NCBI GenBank assembly: GCA_016179955.1
Contig: JACPCD010000008.1
Span: 1 to 43,499 of the forward strand
DNA length: 43,499 bases
Direction: 5' to 3'
From: Candidatus Woesearchaeota archaeon
GTDB lineage: Archaea; Nanobdellota; Nanobdellia; Woesearchaeales; GW2011-AR9
Below, piece by piece: positions 16,396 through 25,242 of this stretch. How positions within the stretch are numbered: position 1 is the stretch's first letter; the number at the start of each line of letters is the position of its first letter. The position numbers were made by a program, and so were the translations under genes. The notes beneath the pieces were generated by a model, which searched no databases, was not told the origin of the DNA, and worked only from the letters and a program-made list of their open reading frames with translations.

Positions 16396-16518
16396 GGGCC
16401 TGTGGTCTAGCGGCTATGACAACTCCCTTACAAGCAGACGCATCGCCGGGTTGTACCGGCAGCGCGAGCACACTGCGAAGTCCGGAGTAAATCCCCGGTT
16501 CGAATCCGGGCAGGCCCA
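16396..16518 (+). tRNA. tRNA-Val(UAC) with one intron
   Basis: Acceptor GGGCCTG/CAGGCCC, anticodon stem ACTCC/GGAGT, loop CTTACAC (anticodon TAC) and T-arm CCCGG-TTCGAAT-CCGGG give a 73-base mature tRNA. The 50-base intron is 16433-16482 at the canonical 37/38 site: central helix CTTA/GAAG (one A-G mismatch), bulges CAA and TCC, inner helix GCAG/CTGC. A TATA box at 16363-16371 is correctly spaced. The D-loop and T-loop are uninterrupted, unlike those of its isoacceptor at 6577. Confidence 0.92.
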
Positions 16519-16654
16519 TTTTCATTTAATTGCTATACGTATTAAGGTCAGTCTAGTGCTTGGTTCAAAGGAAAGCCGAGAACTCCAAGAAGTTATTAGT
16601 ATTTGAGAGTAGTTAATAGAAAAGTTTATAAAGTTCCACTTATTTCTAGATATT

Positions 16655-17227
16655 ATGGTAAAAGCTTTTGTAACACCACCCTGGAAAGAGTTTCCTGGTT
16701 CACGGGCTGAATATTTTGATAGAAACCTTACAGAATTTGACGAGAAATCATGGGGTGGAACTGTAAGAGAGCAGTGGATAAGGACACGGGATTTTCTCTG
16801 TTATCTCAAGGAACATAGGGTTGGTGAACTTAATGAGACAGAAGCATACGAAATACTTGAACAAAATATTGATCGTCTTTTAGCTGGCCAGCCACTCGTT
16901 TGGGCCGTGGAAAAATTTGGTTATGACAGAGCGAGAGAATTAAAAGACAAACCATTTGCTCCAAATAGAGATCGCTTTTATGTTGCCGAGGATGGTTCAA
17001 GGATTCCAACTAGAGACCAACGAGGAAGGTTTATTGGTTATTTTGGCGGTGTAACTGATGGAACATATCTTACTTTAGGTCTTCATCTTGGTGCAATAAT
17101 TAATGCGACATTTGGAATTTCAGAACATGATATATGGATTGGTGGGAAACAATTAAGTATTGATGAGAAAGCAGAACTCTATTCTAGAGAGAAACTACCT
17201 TTTCAAATTGTAGAAAAAAGAATTTAA
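16655..17227 (+). CDS. Hypothetical protein, 190 residues
   Basis: I do not recognise a family. Visible features are an aromatic N-terminus (FVTPPWKEFPGSRAEYF), a helical middle, a probable beta segment (RDRFYVAEDGSRIPTRDQ), then GRFIGYFGGVTDGTYLTLGLHLGAIINA, with several conserved-looking glycines, and HDIWIGGKQLS. There is no signal peptide or clear membrane helix. TATA box GTTTATAAAG at 16623-16632 fits a leaderless ATG at 16655. It converges with the PKD gene and overlaps its stop by 4 bases. Confidence 0.75.
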   Translation: MVKAFVTPPWKEFPGSRAEYFDRNLTEFDEKSWGGTVREQWIRTRDFLCYLKEHRVGELNETEAYEILEQNIDRLLAGQPLVWAVEKFGYDRARELKDKPFAPNRDRFYVAEDGSRIPTRDQRGRFIGYFGGVTDGTYLTLGLHLGAIINATFGISEHDIWIGGKQLSIDEKAELYSREKLPFQIVEKRI

Positions 17228-18612
17228 CCCTTAGCATCCTTCTTCCCTTCCTCTTCTTTCTTCTCTTCCGGAGGGGCATCGCTCGTCTCCACCACTTCCT
17301 TGATTACCTGCGTGCCCGGAGCAGGATGCGTGGAAGACGTAATCGTCCTCTTGACCATGATTTTCTGTTTCACGTTCTCCCCTACTTTTTTGGCATGATG
17401 CGTCAGTTTAATCATAATTCCGCTCAGCGTCCCAATCGCGGCAACAATGGCTGTAATCGCTAAAGCATTATCCTTGAGCCACATCATCAATGTTTGCTCC
17501 TGCTTCTTGGCTAATTGTAAATTTACTTTGGTCTCTTCCAGCGCAGTGCCCACCAAATCCAAAGAAACTTTCGCCTCGGCTAATTTGCCGGTCAATATTT
17601 TCTCTTCCGCGCTTCGCAACTGCTCTTTGATGGACTTGAAGCTGTCGTACACTTCCGTTACCCCGAACCCCTTGGCTTTCTTGTCCGCATAGATGGCTTC
17701 CTGCTCCTGCAGCTTGGCTTTCAGCTGATTTAATAATTGCTGTAATTCGTCCGGATTGTATTTCACGGTCTGAGCAACAGTAAACTCGACGGGATAATTC
17801 GTTCCGGCAATTTTGACCGTGCCGCGTAACGTTCCTTCCTGCAATATTTTTATCCGTACGGTAATGGAATCTTCGTCGCCGGATCCTAATTCCTCAATGG
17901 CCGTGGAACTGATATGCTGCAGTCCTGGCCCAATAACTTTAGCTTTAACGTCTTGCAATGCTTCTCGTCCCTGATTGCGGATCAGGAACGTAATGTCTTG
18001 TTCGCCTTGGGCTAAGGTGCGGGGGAAATACGAGGTAATGTTAATGCTCGGCTGGTCAGAAGCAACTTCAATATTCAATGCTTTGGTAACATTTCGGCCA
18101 TGTCCGTCGTCTGCAGTGAACACCACGGCATAATCCCCGGGATTATCAAATGTATGGCGGGGATTCTGGGCGATGCTGTCGACAGTACTGTCATTATTGA
18201 AATCCCAGGCATAGTTCAAGGGAACTTCACTGCTGGTATCGGCTGTAAACTGAACCGTTAACGGCGCTTTCCCGGAGAGCGGTTCAGCAGAAATGGTGAC
18301 GGCCAGTGATTCAACGATAATATTTTGGTGGAGCGTAACGGTACCATTGGTAAAAGTTACTTCAACGGTGGCGAGGTACGTTCCTGCGGTAGAATACGTA
18401 TGTGTCAGTTGGGCCTCGGTGCTATCAACAGTTCCATCAGTGTCAAAATCCCAGCTATAGGCAGCAGGGGTATCGGCTGAATCTATAGTAAAAGAAACCG
18501 TCAATGGTGCCAAGCCTTGCTCGGGATCGGCGAGGAGAGTTGCTCCCGTATCGGCCCACGCGATGCTCGCTGCCAGCACCAGTAAAATGAACATCACTAA
18601 TTTTTGAAGCAT
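17224..18612 (-). CDS. Membrane-anchored PKD-domain surface protein
   Basis: 462 residues. Signal peptide MLQKLVMFILLVLAASIAWA. Two PKD domains follow (about 22-105 and 108-190), each with APLTV-F near the start and a WDF-D/N motif (YSWDFDTDGTVDS; YAWDFNNDSTVDS). Next comes an Ig-like CARDB-type domain (SINITSYFPRTLAQGEQDITF), a coiled coil near 300-390 and one transmembrane helix (NALAITAIVAAIGTLSGIMIKL cut: AITAIVAAIGTLSGIMI), ending with a charged cytoplasmic tail rich in Lys/Glu. This indicates an adhesion or envelope role outside the cell. ATG 18612 is preceded at the right distance by CTTTAAAAAG, so it is leaderless. The upstream gene scpA diverges from it. Confidence 0.85.
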   Translation of the reverse strand: MLQKLVMFILLVLAASIAWADTGATLLADPEQGLAPLTVSFTIDSADTPAAYSWDFDTDGTVDSTEAQLTHTYSTAGTYLATVEVTFTNGTVTLHQNIIVESLAVTISAEPLSGKAPLTVQFTADTSSEVPLNYAWDFNNDSTVDSIAQNPRHTFDNPGDYAVVFTADDGHGRNVTKALNIEVASDQPSINITSYFPRTLAQGEQDITFLIRNQGREALQDVKAKVIGPGLQHISSTAIEELGSGDEDSITVRIKILQEGTLRGTVKIAGTNYPVEFTVAQTVKYNPDELQQLLNQLKAKLQEQEAIYADKKAKGFGVTEVYDSFKSIKEQLRSAEEKILTGKLAEAKVSLDLVGTALEETKVNLQLAKKQEQTLMMWLKDNALAITAIVAAIGTLSGIMIKLTHHAKKVGENVKQKIMVKRTITSSTHPAPGTQVIKEVVETSDAPPEEKKEEEGKKDAKG

Positions 18613-18717
18613 ATTATTCTTACTTAGATAACTTCTTTTTAAAGTTTTGTATTCCCCCCAACAATAAAGAGAAATGAAAAACAAAACTTTTAATAACTCC
18701 CCCTGTCTTACAAACCT

Positions 18718-19452
18718 ATGCAGCAGCAAATCTTTGACCTCCTGCTGGAGCAGGAAGACGTCACTTGGAAAACTATCTTGTACGACTTAGTGAACAGCGA
18801 ACAGATGGATCCCTGGGACATTGACATTACGCTGTTGTCCAAGAAATATATTCAAATCATCAAGGAGATGCAGGAGCACGATTTCCGCATCTCTGGAAAA
18901 ATACTGCTGGCAGCAGCTTTCCTGCTCAAAATAAAGTCCGCTTACCTGATTGAGCATGACATTTCCAATCTGGATGCGTTAATCAATTCCACCGAAGAGG
19001 CCATTGACGAGGAAGAGCTGTTCAATGGTGTAGATGACCGAAGGAATAAAGAGAAATTCCAGCTCATTCCCCGCAATCCTCAACCAAGAAGCAGAAAAGT
19101 GTCCATCCACGACCTTATCGAAGCGTTACAGAAAGCGATGGAAACGAAACGCAAGATTCTAGCGCGGCAGCGGCCGACGAAGTTTGTCCTGCCCGAGAAG
19201 AAAATAGACATTCTTGGAACCATCCGCGACCTATATCATAAAATTGTGTATTATTCCCAGCAGGAGAAGAACAGCCGGTTAACCTTTTCTACCTTGCTCC
19301 CGACGAATGCCGGCCGGCGGGAGAAAGTATACACCTTCATCCCCCTACTGCACCTGGAAAATCAGGGAAAAGTGGAGACGACACAGGAAAAGCATTTTGA
19401 TGAGATTTACGTAAAACTTTTAAACAAAAAAATGACCCCGGAAAAATCATAA
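18718..19452 (+). CDS. scpA: Segregation and condensation protein A
   Basis: 244 residues of the ScpA/kleisin family. The N-terminal block is LLEQEDVTWKTILYDLVN and MDPWDIDITLLSKKYIQII; the helix FRISGKILLAAAFLLKIKSAYL is the signature part. A variable acidic linker follows, then a C-terminal winged-helix region with FSTLLP and FIPLLHLENQGKV (SMC head contact). It should bridge SMC heads in chromosome condensation; ScpB and SMC are not in the window. ATG 18718 lies about 25 bases after CTTTTAATAA, so it is leaderless. Confidence 0.9.
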   Translation: MQQQIFDLLLEQEDVTWKTILYDLVNSEQMDPWDIDITLLSKKYIQIIKEMQEHDFRISGKILLAAAFLLKIKSAYLIEHDISNLDALINSTEEAIDEEELFNGVDDRRNKEKFQLIPRNPQPRSRKVSIHDLIEALQKAMETKRKILARQRPTKFVLPEKKIDILGTIRDLYHKIVYYSQQEKNSRLTFSTLLPTNAGRREKVYTFIPLLHLENQGKVETTQEKHFDEIYVKLLNKKMTPEKS

Positions 19453-19553
19453 CCGGAGCGGCCCTTACAACCTTTTCTTCCGCAACCTTTTTAAACTGCC
19501 GTCACTCAAACTGAAGACAAAAGGCGGGGTGTTCTTGAGCGGCTATTAAACGC

Positions 19554-21617
19554 ATGAAATCAACCAAAAGTATGAAATCAACTGAAAACATCAAAGTTCC
19601 AGAAACCATCGTAGACCAAGTCATCGGCCAGGATCATGCCGTCCGCATCATCAAAAAAGCAGCGTTACAGCGCCGGCACGTCCTGCTCATAGGAGAGCCC
19701 GGCACCGGAAAATCCATGCTGGGCATAGCTTTAGCGCAACTTCTTCCCAAATCCCAGCTGAAAGATATTGTGGCCCTGCCCAATCCCAATGACGAGAATA
19801 ATCCTTTAATTAAAGAATTGCCCGCAGGAGCGGGACGGGAAGAAGTCCGAAAATACACCATTGACACCCAGCAGGTGTTTAAGAACAATAACCTGCTGCT
19901 GTTCCTGGTCGCGATCTTTACTTTGGTAGCGCCCTGGTGGATCCGCTCAAAATATCATTCGGACTTGATGTTCACCGCCTTTTTCCTTGGCGGCATGCTG
20001 TTCTTGGCAGCGTTTGCCATCATGCTCAGCGTGGGGCCCCGCGTCTTTCGGGCCGGGAGCAATTTCATCCCCAAAGTGATCGTGGACAATTACGCGCAGA
20101 AGCAGGCACCGTTTTACGACGCTACTGGGGCGCATGCAGGGGCGCTGCTCGGCGACGTGCTGCATGATCCTTTTCAAACTTTTTTGAGTGGGCAGGATTT
20201 ACAAGTTATCCGGAAAAATAAAATTGAAAGTAAAAAAATTAATGAAGAAATAGATTCATTAATGAGCAGACATAAAGACAGGATTATCCACAAAAAAGAG
20301 AAGAGCTATGAAGCAATTTTTCTTCCCTCGAACGAACTGTATGTGTTAGGAGAAGCTCATGGTTCTGTTTCTCCAGTTGAAGTTTTATCATCCAACAGAT
20401 ATGATCATGATGGTGAAATGATAAAACTAACCACTTCCGAAAAGAAAGAACTTACCATTACTCCTGAACATCGAATAGCAATGTGGAAAAATGGAAAACT
20501 TGCTTATGTCGAAGCGAAGGATATCCAAGAAGGTGATGAAGTAGTTTCCCAGCAGGATGATGTTATTATCGATGTGCAGGACATAATTAATACGTATGAC
20601 CAGCATCAGCAAAAACAATGTGCGCTGTACTACCAGTTTCAGGACCTACAGAAACAACATCCCACTTGGGGATATAAAAGAATTGCCAAGGCTATGGATC
20701 AGCCTATCGGTAAAACCCGCTGGTGGCATGAACGTAAGCATATTCCTGTTCCAATTCAGACAGCTACTTTGCTGAACAAAAAAGGATTATTGCCATTGAA
20801 AGTAGACAATCCGCATCTGCCTCTTATTGCCAAAGTTCTCGGAGCAAGTTTTGGAGATGGCGGGATTTTCGCAAATCTTAATGGTATATTCCTTTCCAGT
20901 TCTGAGTTGGAAGCCACCGAAGAATTTGGAGAAGATCTCGCAAGAATATTTGGGGATGAAGTTGACAAAAATAAAAGGACCATTGAAGGTGGAATAGAGG
21001 GACATTCTTGGTGTTATCAAAATACCAATAGAAATGTTATTCGATTTTTTAAAGCCTTAGGCGCTCCAATTGGAAAGAAATCCGAAAAGGAATTGACAGT
21101 CCCTGGATGGATTAAACTTAAAAAATATTTTGAAGACGAGTTTTATGGCTCTTACTTAGGGGGAGAATTAGGGACTCCCATCATTCATAAGCAGGGTAAT
21201 TATCTCACCTGCCTTGAAGTAGGCATTACAAGCTGGCCGCACTTTAAAGAGAACAGAGTATATTTCTTACGGGAATTGGCGGACTATCTCAAAAGAAACC
21301 GTGTTGCCACTACTTCTATCTACGAAGGAAAATCCCCCACCGAAGGGTCGCTGGTTTTCAGGCTACTCATAGAAAAGAAAATAGATAATGTCCTTTTATT
21401 CCTCATGAACGTAAAAATTAATTATTGTAAATATAAAGTTGAGAGGATTTATAATGCTTTGGGACAATGGGCCGTGCTCAAGAAAAATAAATATTACGAG
21501 TTGCTGGAGCGCGGCTACGGCGCAGAGAGGGCGATGAAAGTATTGAATTTAACTCCTGAATCGCTGTACTTGCTGCTGAACCATTTTGGCCCAGAAAAAG
21601 GGGCGGCCTCATCATGA
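19554..21617 (+). CDS. lonB: LonB protease N-terminal half fused to the N-part of an intein with homing endonuclease
   Basis: 687 residues. Residues 1-208 are the LonB N-extein: [16 protein letters not shown], Walker A GEPGTGKS (about 49-56), the LonB-specific two-helix membrane anchor ([35 protein letters not shown]) and the conserved [20 protein letters not shown]. From Thr209 (base 20178) the sequence becomes intein: [11 protein letters not shown] resembles block [14 protein letters not shown] is block B, then a LAGLIDADG endonuclease with [15 protein letters not shown] and [14 protein letters not shown]. The frame stops at TGA 21615-21617 without block F. The stop overlaps the ATG of the next gene (ATGA). 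Base composition is AT-richer in the intein part. Without the second polypeptide the ATPase would lack Walker B. Confidence 0.9.
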   Translation: MKSTKSMKSTENIKVPETIVDQVIGQDHAVRIIKKAALQRRHVLLIGEPGTGKSMLGIALAQLLPKSQLKDIVALPNPNDENNPLIKELPAGAGREEVRKYTIDTQQVFKNNNLLLFLVAIFTLVAPWWIRSKYHSDLMFTAFFLGGMLFLAAFAIMLSVGPRVFRAGSNFIPKVIVDNYAQKQAPFYDATGAHAGALLGDVLHDPFQTFLSGQDLQVIRKNKIESKKINEEIDSLMSRHKDRIIHKKEKSYEAIFLPSNELYVLGEAHGSVSPVEVLSSNRYDHDGEMIKLTTSEKKELTITPEHRIAMWKNGKLAYVEAKDIQEGDEVVSQQDDVIIDVQDIINTYDQHQQKQCALYYQFQDLQKQHPTWGYKRIAKAMDQPIGKTRWWHERKHIPVPIQTATLLNKKGLLPLKVDNPHLPLIAKVLGASFGDGGIFANLNGIFLSSSELEATEEFGEDLARIFGDEVDKNKRTIEGGIEGHSWCYQNTNRNVIRFFKALGAPIGKKSEKELTVPGWIKLKKYFEDEFYGSYLGGELGTPIIHKQGNYLTCLEVGITSWPHFKENRVYFLRELADYLKRNRVATTSIYEGKSPTEGSLVFRLLIEKKIDNVLLFLMNVKINYCKYKVERIYNALGQWAVLKKNKYYELLERGYGAERAMKVLNLTPESLYLLLNHFGPEKGAASS

Positions 21618-21730
21618 AATTAACCAAACAGACTGTCACAAAAGTGGAGCGATTTTCCTACACTGGTAAATTGTATAATGTTACCACAAGTTCTGGCAAT
21701 GTCATTGTAAATGGGATTCTTTGTAAAAAC
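20178..21730 (+). other. Split LonB intein (IntN 479 residues, IntC 39 residues)
   Basis: The intein interrupts LonB between HDPFQ and SGGLGTP, a site known to hold inteins in Thermococcales Lon. IntN runs from Thr209 to the stop of the first gene and contains the endonuclease. IntC starts at the overlapping ATG 21614 and ends with [20 protein letters not shown]-type block F and GILCKN before Ser. C-terminal Asn and +1 Ser are canonical; the first residue Thr (usually Cys or Ser) and the penultimate Lys (usually His) are not. Confidence 0.82.
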
Positions 21731-23038
21731 TCTGGAGGATTAGGAACGCCCGCTAACCAACGAGTAGTCGCGGGCATGATTCATAAAGCCAATGGTGGGG
21801 TACTGTTTATTGACGAGATAGCAACGTTACATCCCCGCACGCAGCAAGAAATGTTATCGGCATTGCAGGAAAAGAAATTTCCCATCACCGGCCAATCCGA
21901 ACGATCTGCCGGCGCGATGGTGAGAACCGAACCAGTGCCATCTGACTTTGTCCTGATTGCTGCCGGCAATGTGGAAACCATAAAGAATATGCACCCGGCC
22001 TTGCGCTCCCGCATTCGGGGCTATGGATACGAAGTCTACATGAATGAAACCATGTCCGACACCACAGAGAACCGCTTTAAGATTGCGCGCTTCATCGCCC
22101 AGGAAATCAAAAAGGAACAGGGAAAGATTCCGCATTTCAGTGTGGAAGCGACCAAGGTCATTATTGAAGAAGCCCGACGCCGGGCGAACCGGAAAGGACA
22201 TCTTACCCTGCATCTGCGGGGATTAGGCGGATTAGTGCGGGCAGCAGGTGATTTAGCCGGGGAAGAAAAACAAGCAGTTGTGCTTGCCCGGCACGTGAAA
22301 GAAGCTAAGTTATTGGCCCGCCCCCTGGAACAGCAGATTGCCGATGAATTTATTGGCAGGAAGAAGGAGTATGAAGTCATCATCACCACCGGCAAAAGAA
22401 TTGGCCGGGTGAATGGGTTAGCAGTTATCGGCAGCGGCTCGGCATATTCGGGCATCTTGCTGCCCATTGAATCTGAAGTTACCCCGGGAGGCAAGAAGTC
22501 AGAGATCATTGCCACCGGAAAATTAGGCGACATTGCCAAAGAAGCAATAAAAAATGTGTCAGCCATCATCATGAAATATTTTGGCGAGGATATTAAAGAA
22601 ACCAGAGATATTTTTGTGCAATTCCTGCAGACGTATGAAGGGGTGGAAGGAGATTCTGCCTCGATTGCCGTCGCCACCTCTATTATTTCAGCGCTGAAAG
22701 AGATTCCGGTCAAACAAGACGTGGCCATGACCGGCTCATTGTCCGTCCGTGGTGAAGTGCTGCCCGTGGGCGGCGTTTCGTCCAAGGTGGAAGCGGCCAT
22801 TGATGCCGGCATCAAGACCGTTATCGTACCCAAAGCGAACCTGCAGGACATCGTCGTGGATGCGGAGAAACTGAAACAAGTCAAGATCATTCCGGTGCAG
22901 ACCATTGGCGAAGTGCTGGAAGAAGCGTTAGATTGGAACGGCAAGCACCGGATTAAAGAAATGATCCGCAAAAAGAATGGCTATGCGCATCATACCCTGA
23001 AAGAGAAACCTTTAAAAAGCAATCGCCTCTCAACGTAA
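21614..23038 (+). CDS. lonB: IntC fused to LonB C-terminal half (Walker B and Ser-Lys protease)
   Basis: 474 residues. The first 39 are the C-terminal intein fragment ending GILCKN. The C-extein begins [13 protein letters not shown] and contains Walker [14 protein letters not shown], sensor/arginine segments ([22 protein letters not shown]) and the LonB protease domain with catalytic Ser in [10 protein letters not shown] and Lys in [14 protein letters not shown]. Splicing to the first half would give a 643-residue LonB, normal for archaea. Translation probably restarts at ATG overlapping the previous stop; a GGGGCGG stretch about 8 bases upstream is a weak ribosome site. The S8e gene follows after 2 bases. 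Unspliced, this half has a protease domain but no Walker A. Confidence 0.92.
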   Translation: MKLTKQTVTKVERFSYTGKLYNVTTSSGNVIVNGILCKNSGGLGTPANQRVVAGMIHKANGGVLFIDEIATLHPRTQQEMLSALQEKKFPITGQSERSAGAMVRTEPVPSDFVLIAAGNVETIKNMHPALRSRIRGYGYEVYMNETMSDTTENRFKIARFIAQEIKKEQGKIPHFSVEATKVIIEEARRRANRKGHLTLHLRGLGGLVRAAGDLAGEEKQAVVLARHVKEAKLLARPLEQQIADEFIGRKKEYEVIITTGKRIGRVNGLAVIGSGSAYSGILLPIESEVTPGGKKSEIIATGKLGDIAKEAIKNVSAIIMKYFGEDIKETRDIFVQFLQTYEGVEGDSASIAVATSIISALKEIPVKQDVAMTGSLSVRGEVLPVGGVSSKVEAAIDAGIKTVIVPKANLQDIVVDAEKLKQVKIIPVQTIGEVLEEALDWNGKHRIKEMIRKKNGYAHHTLKEKPLKSNRLST

Positions 23039-23040
23039 AA

Positions 23041-23424
23041 ATGGCTCGCTCCCAGCATCGCTCGCAAAAGAAAGTGTCCGGCGGCCGGTATCGGCAATTT
23101 CGGACCAAACGAAAATATGAGTTAGCGGGCTTTCCCACCAATACGCAAGTACGTCCGGAAGCATTGGTGCGCACCAGCCGTACATTGGGCGGCAACCGCA
23201 AGAAACGGATTCTTTCCGGCAACCTCATCAATGTGACGGATCCAAAAGGTAAAAGTACCAAGACGGAAATTCTGAAGGTCATTGAAAACGCCGCTAATCC
23301 CAACCTGGTGCGGCGGAATATCATTACCGAAGGAGCCATCGTCGAAACGAAGCTGGGCAAGGTTCGGGTAACCTCGAGACCGGGGCAGGAAGGAAGCATT
23401 AATGGGATATTAGTAGGAAAATAA
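23041..23424 (+). CDS. rps8e: Ribosomal protein S8e
   Basis: 127 residues, matching archaeal S8e: MARSQHRSQKKVSGGRY start, RTLGGNRKKRILSGNLINVTD in the middle (RTLGGNRKKRIL) and VTSRPGQEGSINGILVG at the end. Basic small-subunit protein present only in archaea and eukaryotes, which fixes the domain of life. It starts 2 bases after the lonB stop and probably shares that transcript. Confidence 0.96.
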   Translation: MARSQHRSQKKVSGGRYRQFRTKRKYELAGFPTNTQVRPEALVRTSRTLGGNRKKRILSGNLINVTDPKGKSTKTEILKVIENAANPNLVRRNIITEGAIVETKLGKVRVTSRPGQEGSINGILVGK

Positions 23425-23426
23425 AA

Positions 23427-23651
23427 ATGCCAAAGCTTGAAAGTATTGTAACACAAATTAACCCCCGGGCGTTGTTCGTAGTATCAGGTGTATTGCTCAA
23501 TGGTCTGGCACTGTATAAGGCAGCAGACTATACGTATAGTGGAGAACCAGGAAAATCAGTTATTGCCGGTATTTGTTCAATTATTATGGCCTACACTGCG
23601 GGATATCATCTTGGAAAAATAAGCGATGAAGGGTTGGATCGACACCAATAA
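23427..23651 (+). CDS. Small two-helix membrane protein, unknown
   Basis: 74 residues with two probable membrane helices (ALFVVSGVLLNGLALYKAA; SVIAGICSIIMAYTAGYHL) separated by a short polar loop. No family recognised. It begins 2 bases after the S8e stop, so it belongs to the lonB-rps8e transcript. No obvious ribosome site of its own beyond GGAAAATAAAA. Confidence 0.6.
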   Translation: MPKLESIVTQINPRALFVVSGVLLNGLALYKAADYTYSGEPGKSVIAGICSIIMAYTAGYHLGKISDEGLDRHQ

Positions 23652-23655
23652 ATTC

Positions 23656-23979
23656 TCATCCAAATAGTTCTCTTTCGGTCTGATCAAGAATGCCTTTTAT
23701 TTTTTGTTGGTCCCATTCATACGCTACTTTATCCGTACCCTGAGATCCTTTTGACAAATCAATTAAAGAAGCATAAACATGATTAACGGCCCCACGTACT
23801 ATTTCAATCGAGACATTATATGAAGATAACTCTTTTTCCAATGATGATTGATAACGATGCAGCAGTCCAATATATTTTTCTCCCGTTAAATCAGAATCAC
23901 GACTCCACCTCAACATTTCAAGAGTAAGCCAACCACTACAGAGAAATTCTAATTTTTCCTTATCGCGTGGCTGAAACAT
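23656..23979 (-). CDS. Hypothetical soluble protein, 107 residues
   Basis: Helical protein MFQPRDKEKLEFLCSGWLTLEML, then GLLHRYQSSLEKELSSY and KIKGILDQTERELFG. No recognised family, signal or membrane helix. I choose ATG 23979 over 23997 because a TATA-like stretch at 24001-24012 is about 26 bases upstream. It converges on the small membrane protein gene, with 4 bases between stops. Confidence 0.65.
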   Translation of the reverse strand: MFQPRDKEKLEFLCSGWLTLEMLRWSRDSDLTGEKYIGLLHRYQSSLEKELSSYNVSIEIVRGAVNHVYASLIDLSKGSQGTDKVAYEWDQQKIKGILDQTERELFG

Positions 23980-24033
23980 AATGGAACTGCCATTCATTAA
24001 TTTATATTATTTGTGGAACACCTTGGGCGAGGA

Positions 24034-24183
24034 AATGGTGATGGTAGATGAAGACCCACTCCCCACCATTTAACTTCATTTTGTCCAGTGCTACATAGCT
24101 TAATTCTTTAAAATTTAAAGGTATTAGCCGGGGCTATATAAACCCACTCACCCACTGGACAACCTCGGGTAGGGTATATAAAC
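24034..24183 (+). promoter_or_regulatory. Tandem TATA boxes before tRNA-Leu; small hairpin
   Basis: GCTATATAAAC (24133-24143) and GGTATATAAAC (24173-24183) are near-identical boxes 40 bases apart. The second fits tRNA-Leu with a leader of about 10 bases; the first would start a transcript near 24165. Upstream, AAATGGTG (24034-24041) and CACCATTT (24065-24072) can pair. Nothing coding is visible in 23980-24215. Confidence 0.45.
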
Positions 24184-24215
24184 AAGCTAAAGCAATAATG
24201 TAGTTAAGAGATGTG

Positions 24216-24336
24216 GGCAGCGTCGCATAATCTGGTGATTGCGAAGGTCTTAAATCCCCCTATCACCAAAATAGGGGGAGGTAAGACAACCTTTGTCTTG
24301 CCAAGAGACTTCTGGGTTCAAATCCCAGCGCTGCCG
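24216..24336 (+). tRNA. tRNA-Leu(UAA) with one intron
   Basis: Class II tRNA: acceptor GGCAGCG/CGCTGCC, D-stem GCA/TGC, anticodon stem AAGGT/ACCTT, anticodon TAA, long variable arm with GTCT/AGAC stem, and T-arm CTGGG-TTCAAAT-CCCAG. The 33-base intron 24255-24287 sits at 37/38 with central helix CTTA/TAAG and bulges AAT and ACA; its interior folds as CCCCCTAT/ATAGGGGG. Mature length is 88. The discriminator base is G, whereas archaeal tRNA-Leu normally has A73 and G73 is typical of tRNA-Ser. Confidence 0.88.
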
Positions 24337-24374
24337 CTATATAAACATTTCGGTAAAAAAAAGAGGTGAATACC

Positions 24375-24503
24375 ATGGTTGACCTTGCCGCCACGACTAT
24401 AAAGAATTTGTTTGAACAGCAAATTAGGGACTTGACTTTACGAACCGTCCTGCCCCGGGAAGAATCATTTGATTTTCAATTTAGTGGGAGGTGGATAGAA
24501 TGA
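24375..24503 (+). CDS. Small protein, 42 residues
   Basis: The frame encodes MVDLAATTIKNLFEQQIRDL, then TLRTVLPREESFDFQF and SGRWIE. A strong Shine-Dalgarno (GAGGTGA, 24363-24369) precedes ATG 24375, and a TATA-like CTATATAAAC lies at the end of tRNA-Leu (24337-24346). It overlaps the next small gene by 4 bases (ATGA). No family recognised; mostly helical and amphipathic. The ribosome site and coupling are the main evidence that it is real. Confidence 0.6.
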   Translation: MVDLAATTIKNLFEQQIRDLTLRTVLPREESFDFQFSGRWIE

Positions 24504-24607
24504 ATATTTCTGAGCGAATAATGTACTTACAGTACAAATACGAGCAGCCTGAATTCAAGCAGACGTATCTGGATGAATATGGACTAGAAGTCCCATCACA
24601 CCTGTAA
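24500..24607 (+). CDS. Small protein, 35 residues
   Basis: MNISERIMYLQYKYEQPEF followed by KQTYLDEYGLEVPSHL. A consensus-like ribosome site GGGAGGTGG (24486-24494) lies 5 bases before ATG 24500. The start overlaps the stop of the 42-residue frame, so translation is coupled. Tyr-rich and acidic, unknown function. Both partners are too short for most gene finders. A two-protein antitoxin-like or RNA-binding unit is conceivable but not shown. Confidence 0.6.
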   Translation: MNISERIMYLQYKYEQPEFKQTYLDEYGLEVPSHL

Positions 24608-24657
24608 ACACCTCCGGGGCATAAATTATATAAATGCCCCCCGGCGTTCTGCCGGCA

Positions 24658-25224
24658 ATGGAAGTGCTAACGCAGATTGAATTGCGGCGACGGTATGATG
24701 AGATTACGGTGTCGATTGCGAAAGGCGCACTTTTCATCCATCCCTCTGATACGATTTATGGCATAGGGTGTAATGCAGTGAATCAAGCCAGCGTTCAGAA
24801 AGTGCGTGCGCTCAAGGGACAATTCCACCAGCCGTTATCCATCTGGGTGCCTTCCCTGAAATGGGTGCAGGAAAATTGTGAAGTTACATCGGAAGCAGCA
24901 CAGGCCTTGCAGAAACTGCCCGGGCCGTATACGATTATTCTGCAATTAAAAAATAAAAAAGCAGTTGCGCCAGACGTTATGCTTCATGGCAGCACGCTGG
25001 GAGTTCGGTTACCGGATCATTGGTTTAGTAAAGTCGTAGAAAAAATTGGCGTGCCGATCGTAACCACCTCTGCTAATAAGACCGGGCAGCAGTTCATGAC
25101 CACCTTGGAAACTCTGGATAAAGATATTGAAAAGGGCGTAGCGTTCATGATTTACGAAGGGGAGAAATCATCGCATCCCTCGAAGATTATTAATACCATG
25201 ACGGGGATAGTAAAGGAACGATAG
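24658..25224 (+). CDS. tsaC: L-threonylcarbamoyladenylate synthase (Sua5/YrdC/TsaC)
   Basis: 188 residues of the YrdC/Sua5 fold. Key segments are ALFIHPSDTIYGIGCNA (substrate loop), VRALKGQFHQPLSIWV (KRxxxxP-type block), LPGPYTIIL, LGVRLPDHW and PIVTTSANKTGQ. It makes threonylcarbamoyl-AMP from Thr, bicarbonate and ATP, the first step of t6A37 synthesis before KEOPS. It is the short TsaC form without the C-terminal Sua5 domain. I choose ATG 24658, not 24634, because the TATA box (ATTATATAAA, 24623-24632) would be too close to the earlier ATG and is 25-30 bases before the later one. Confidence 0.92.
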   Translation: MEVLTQIELRRRYDEITVSIAKGALFIHPSDTIYGIGCNAVNQASVQKVRALKGQFHQPLSIWVPSLKWVQENCEVTSEAAQALQKLPGPYTIILQLKNKKAVAPDVMLHGSTLGVRLPDHWFSKVVEKIGVPIVTTSANKTGQQFMTTLETLDKDIEKGVAFMIYEGEKSSHPSKIINTMTGIVKER

Positions 25225-25242
25225 TACCATTAAATTCTGGTC

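Noticed and set aside
21600-21735. Programmed frameshift or stop read-through joining the lonB ORFs
   Set aside because: No slippery heptamer or pseudoknot seen, and the second ORF begins with ATG overlapping the stop. A split intein explains the break better, although a sequencing error is still possible.
22036-22971. 311-codon open frame on the minus strand inside lonB
   Set aside because: Antisense of a conserved protease domain; composition (Ser/Pro/Met-rich) is that of a shadow frame and no promoter or ribosome site fits.
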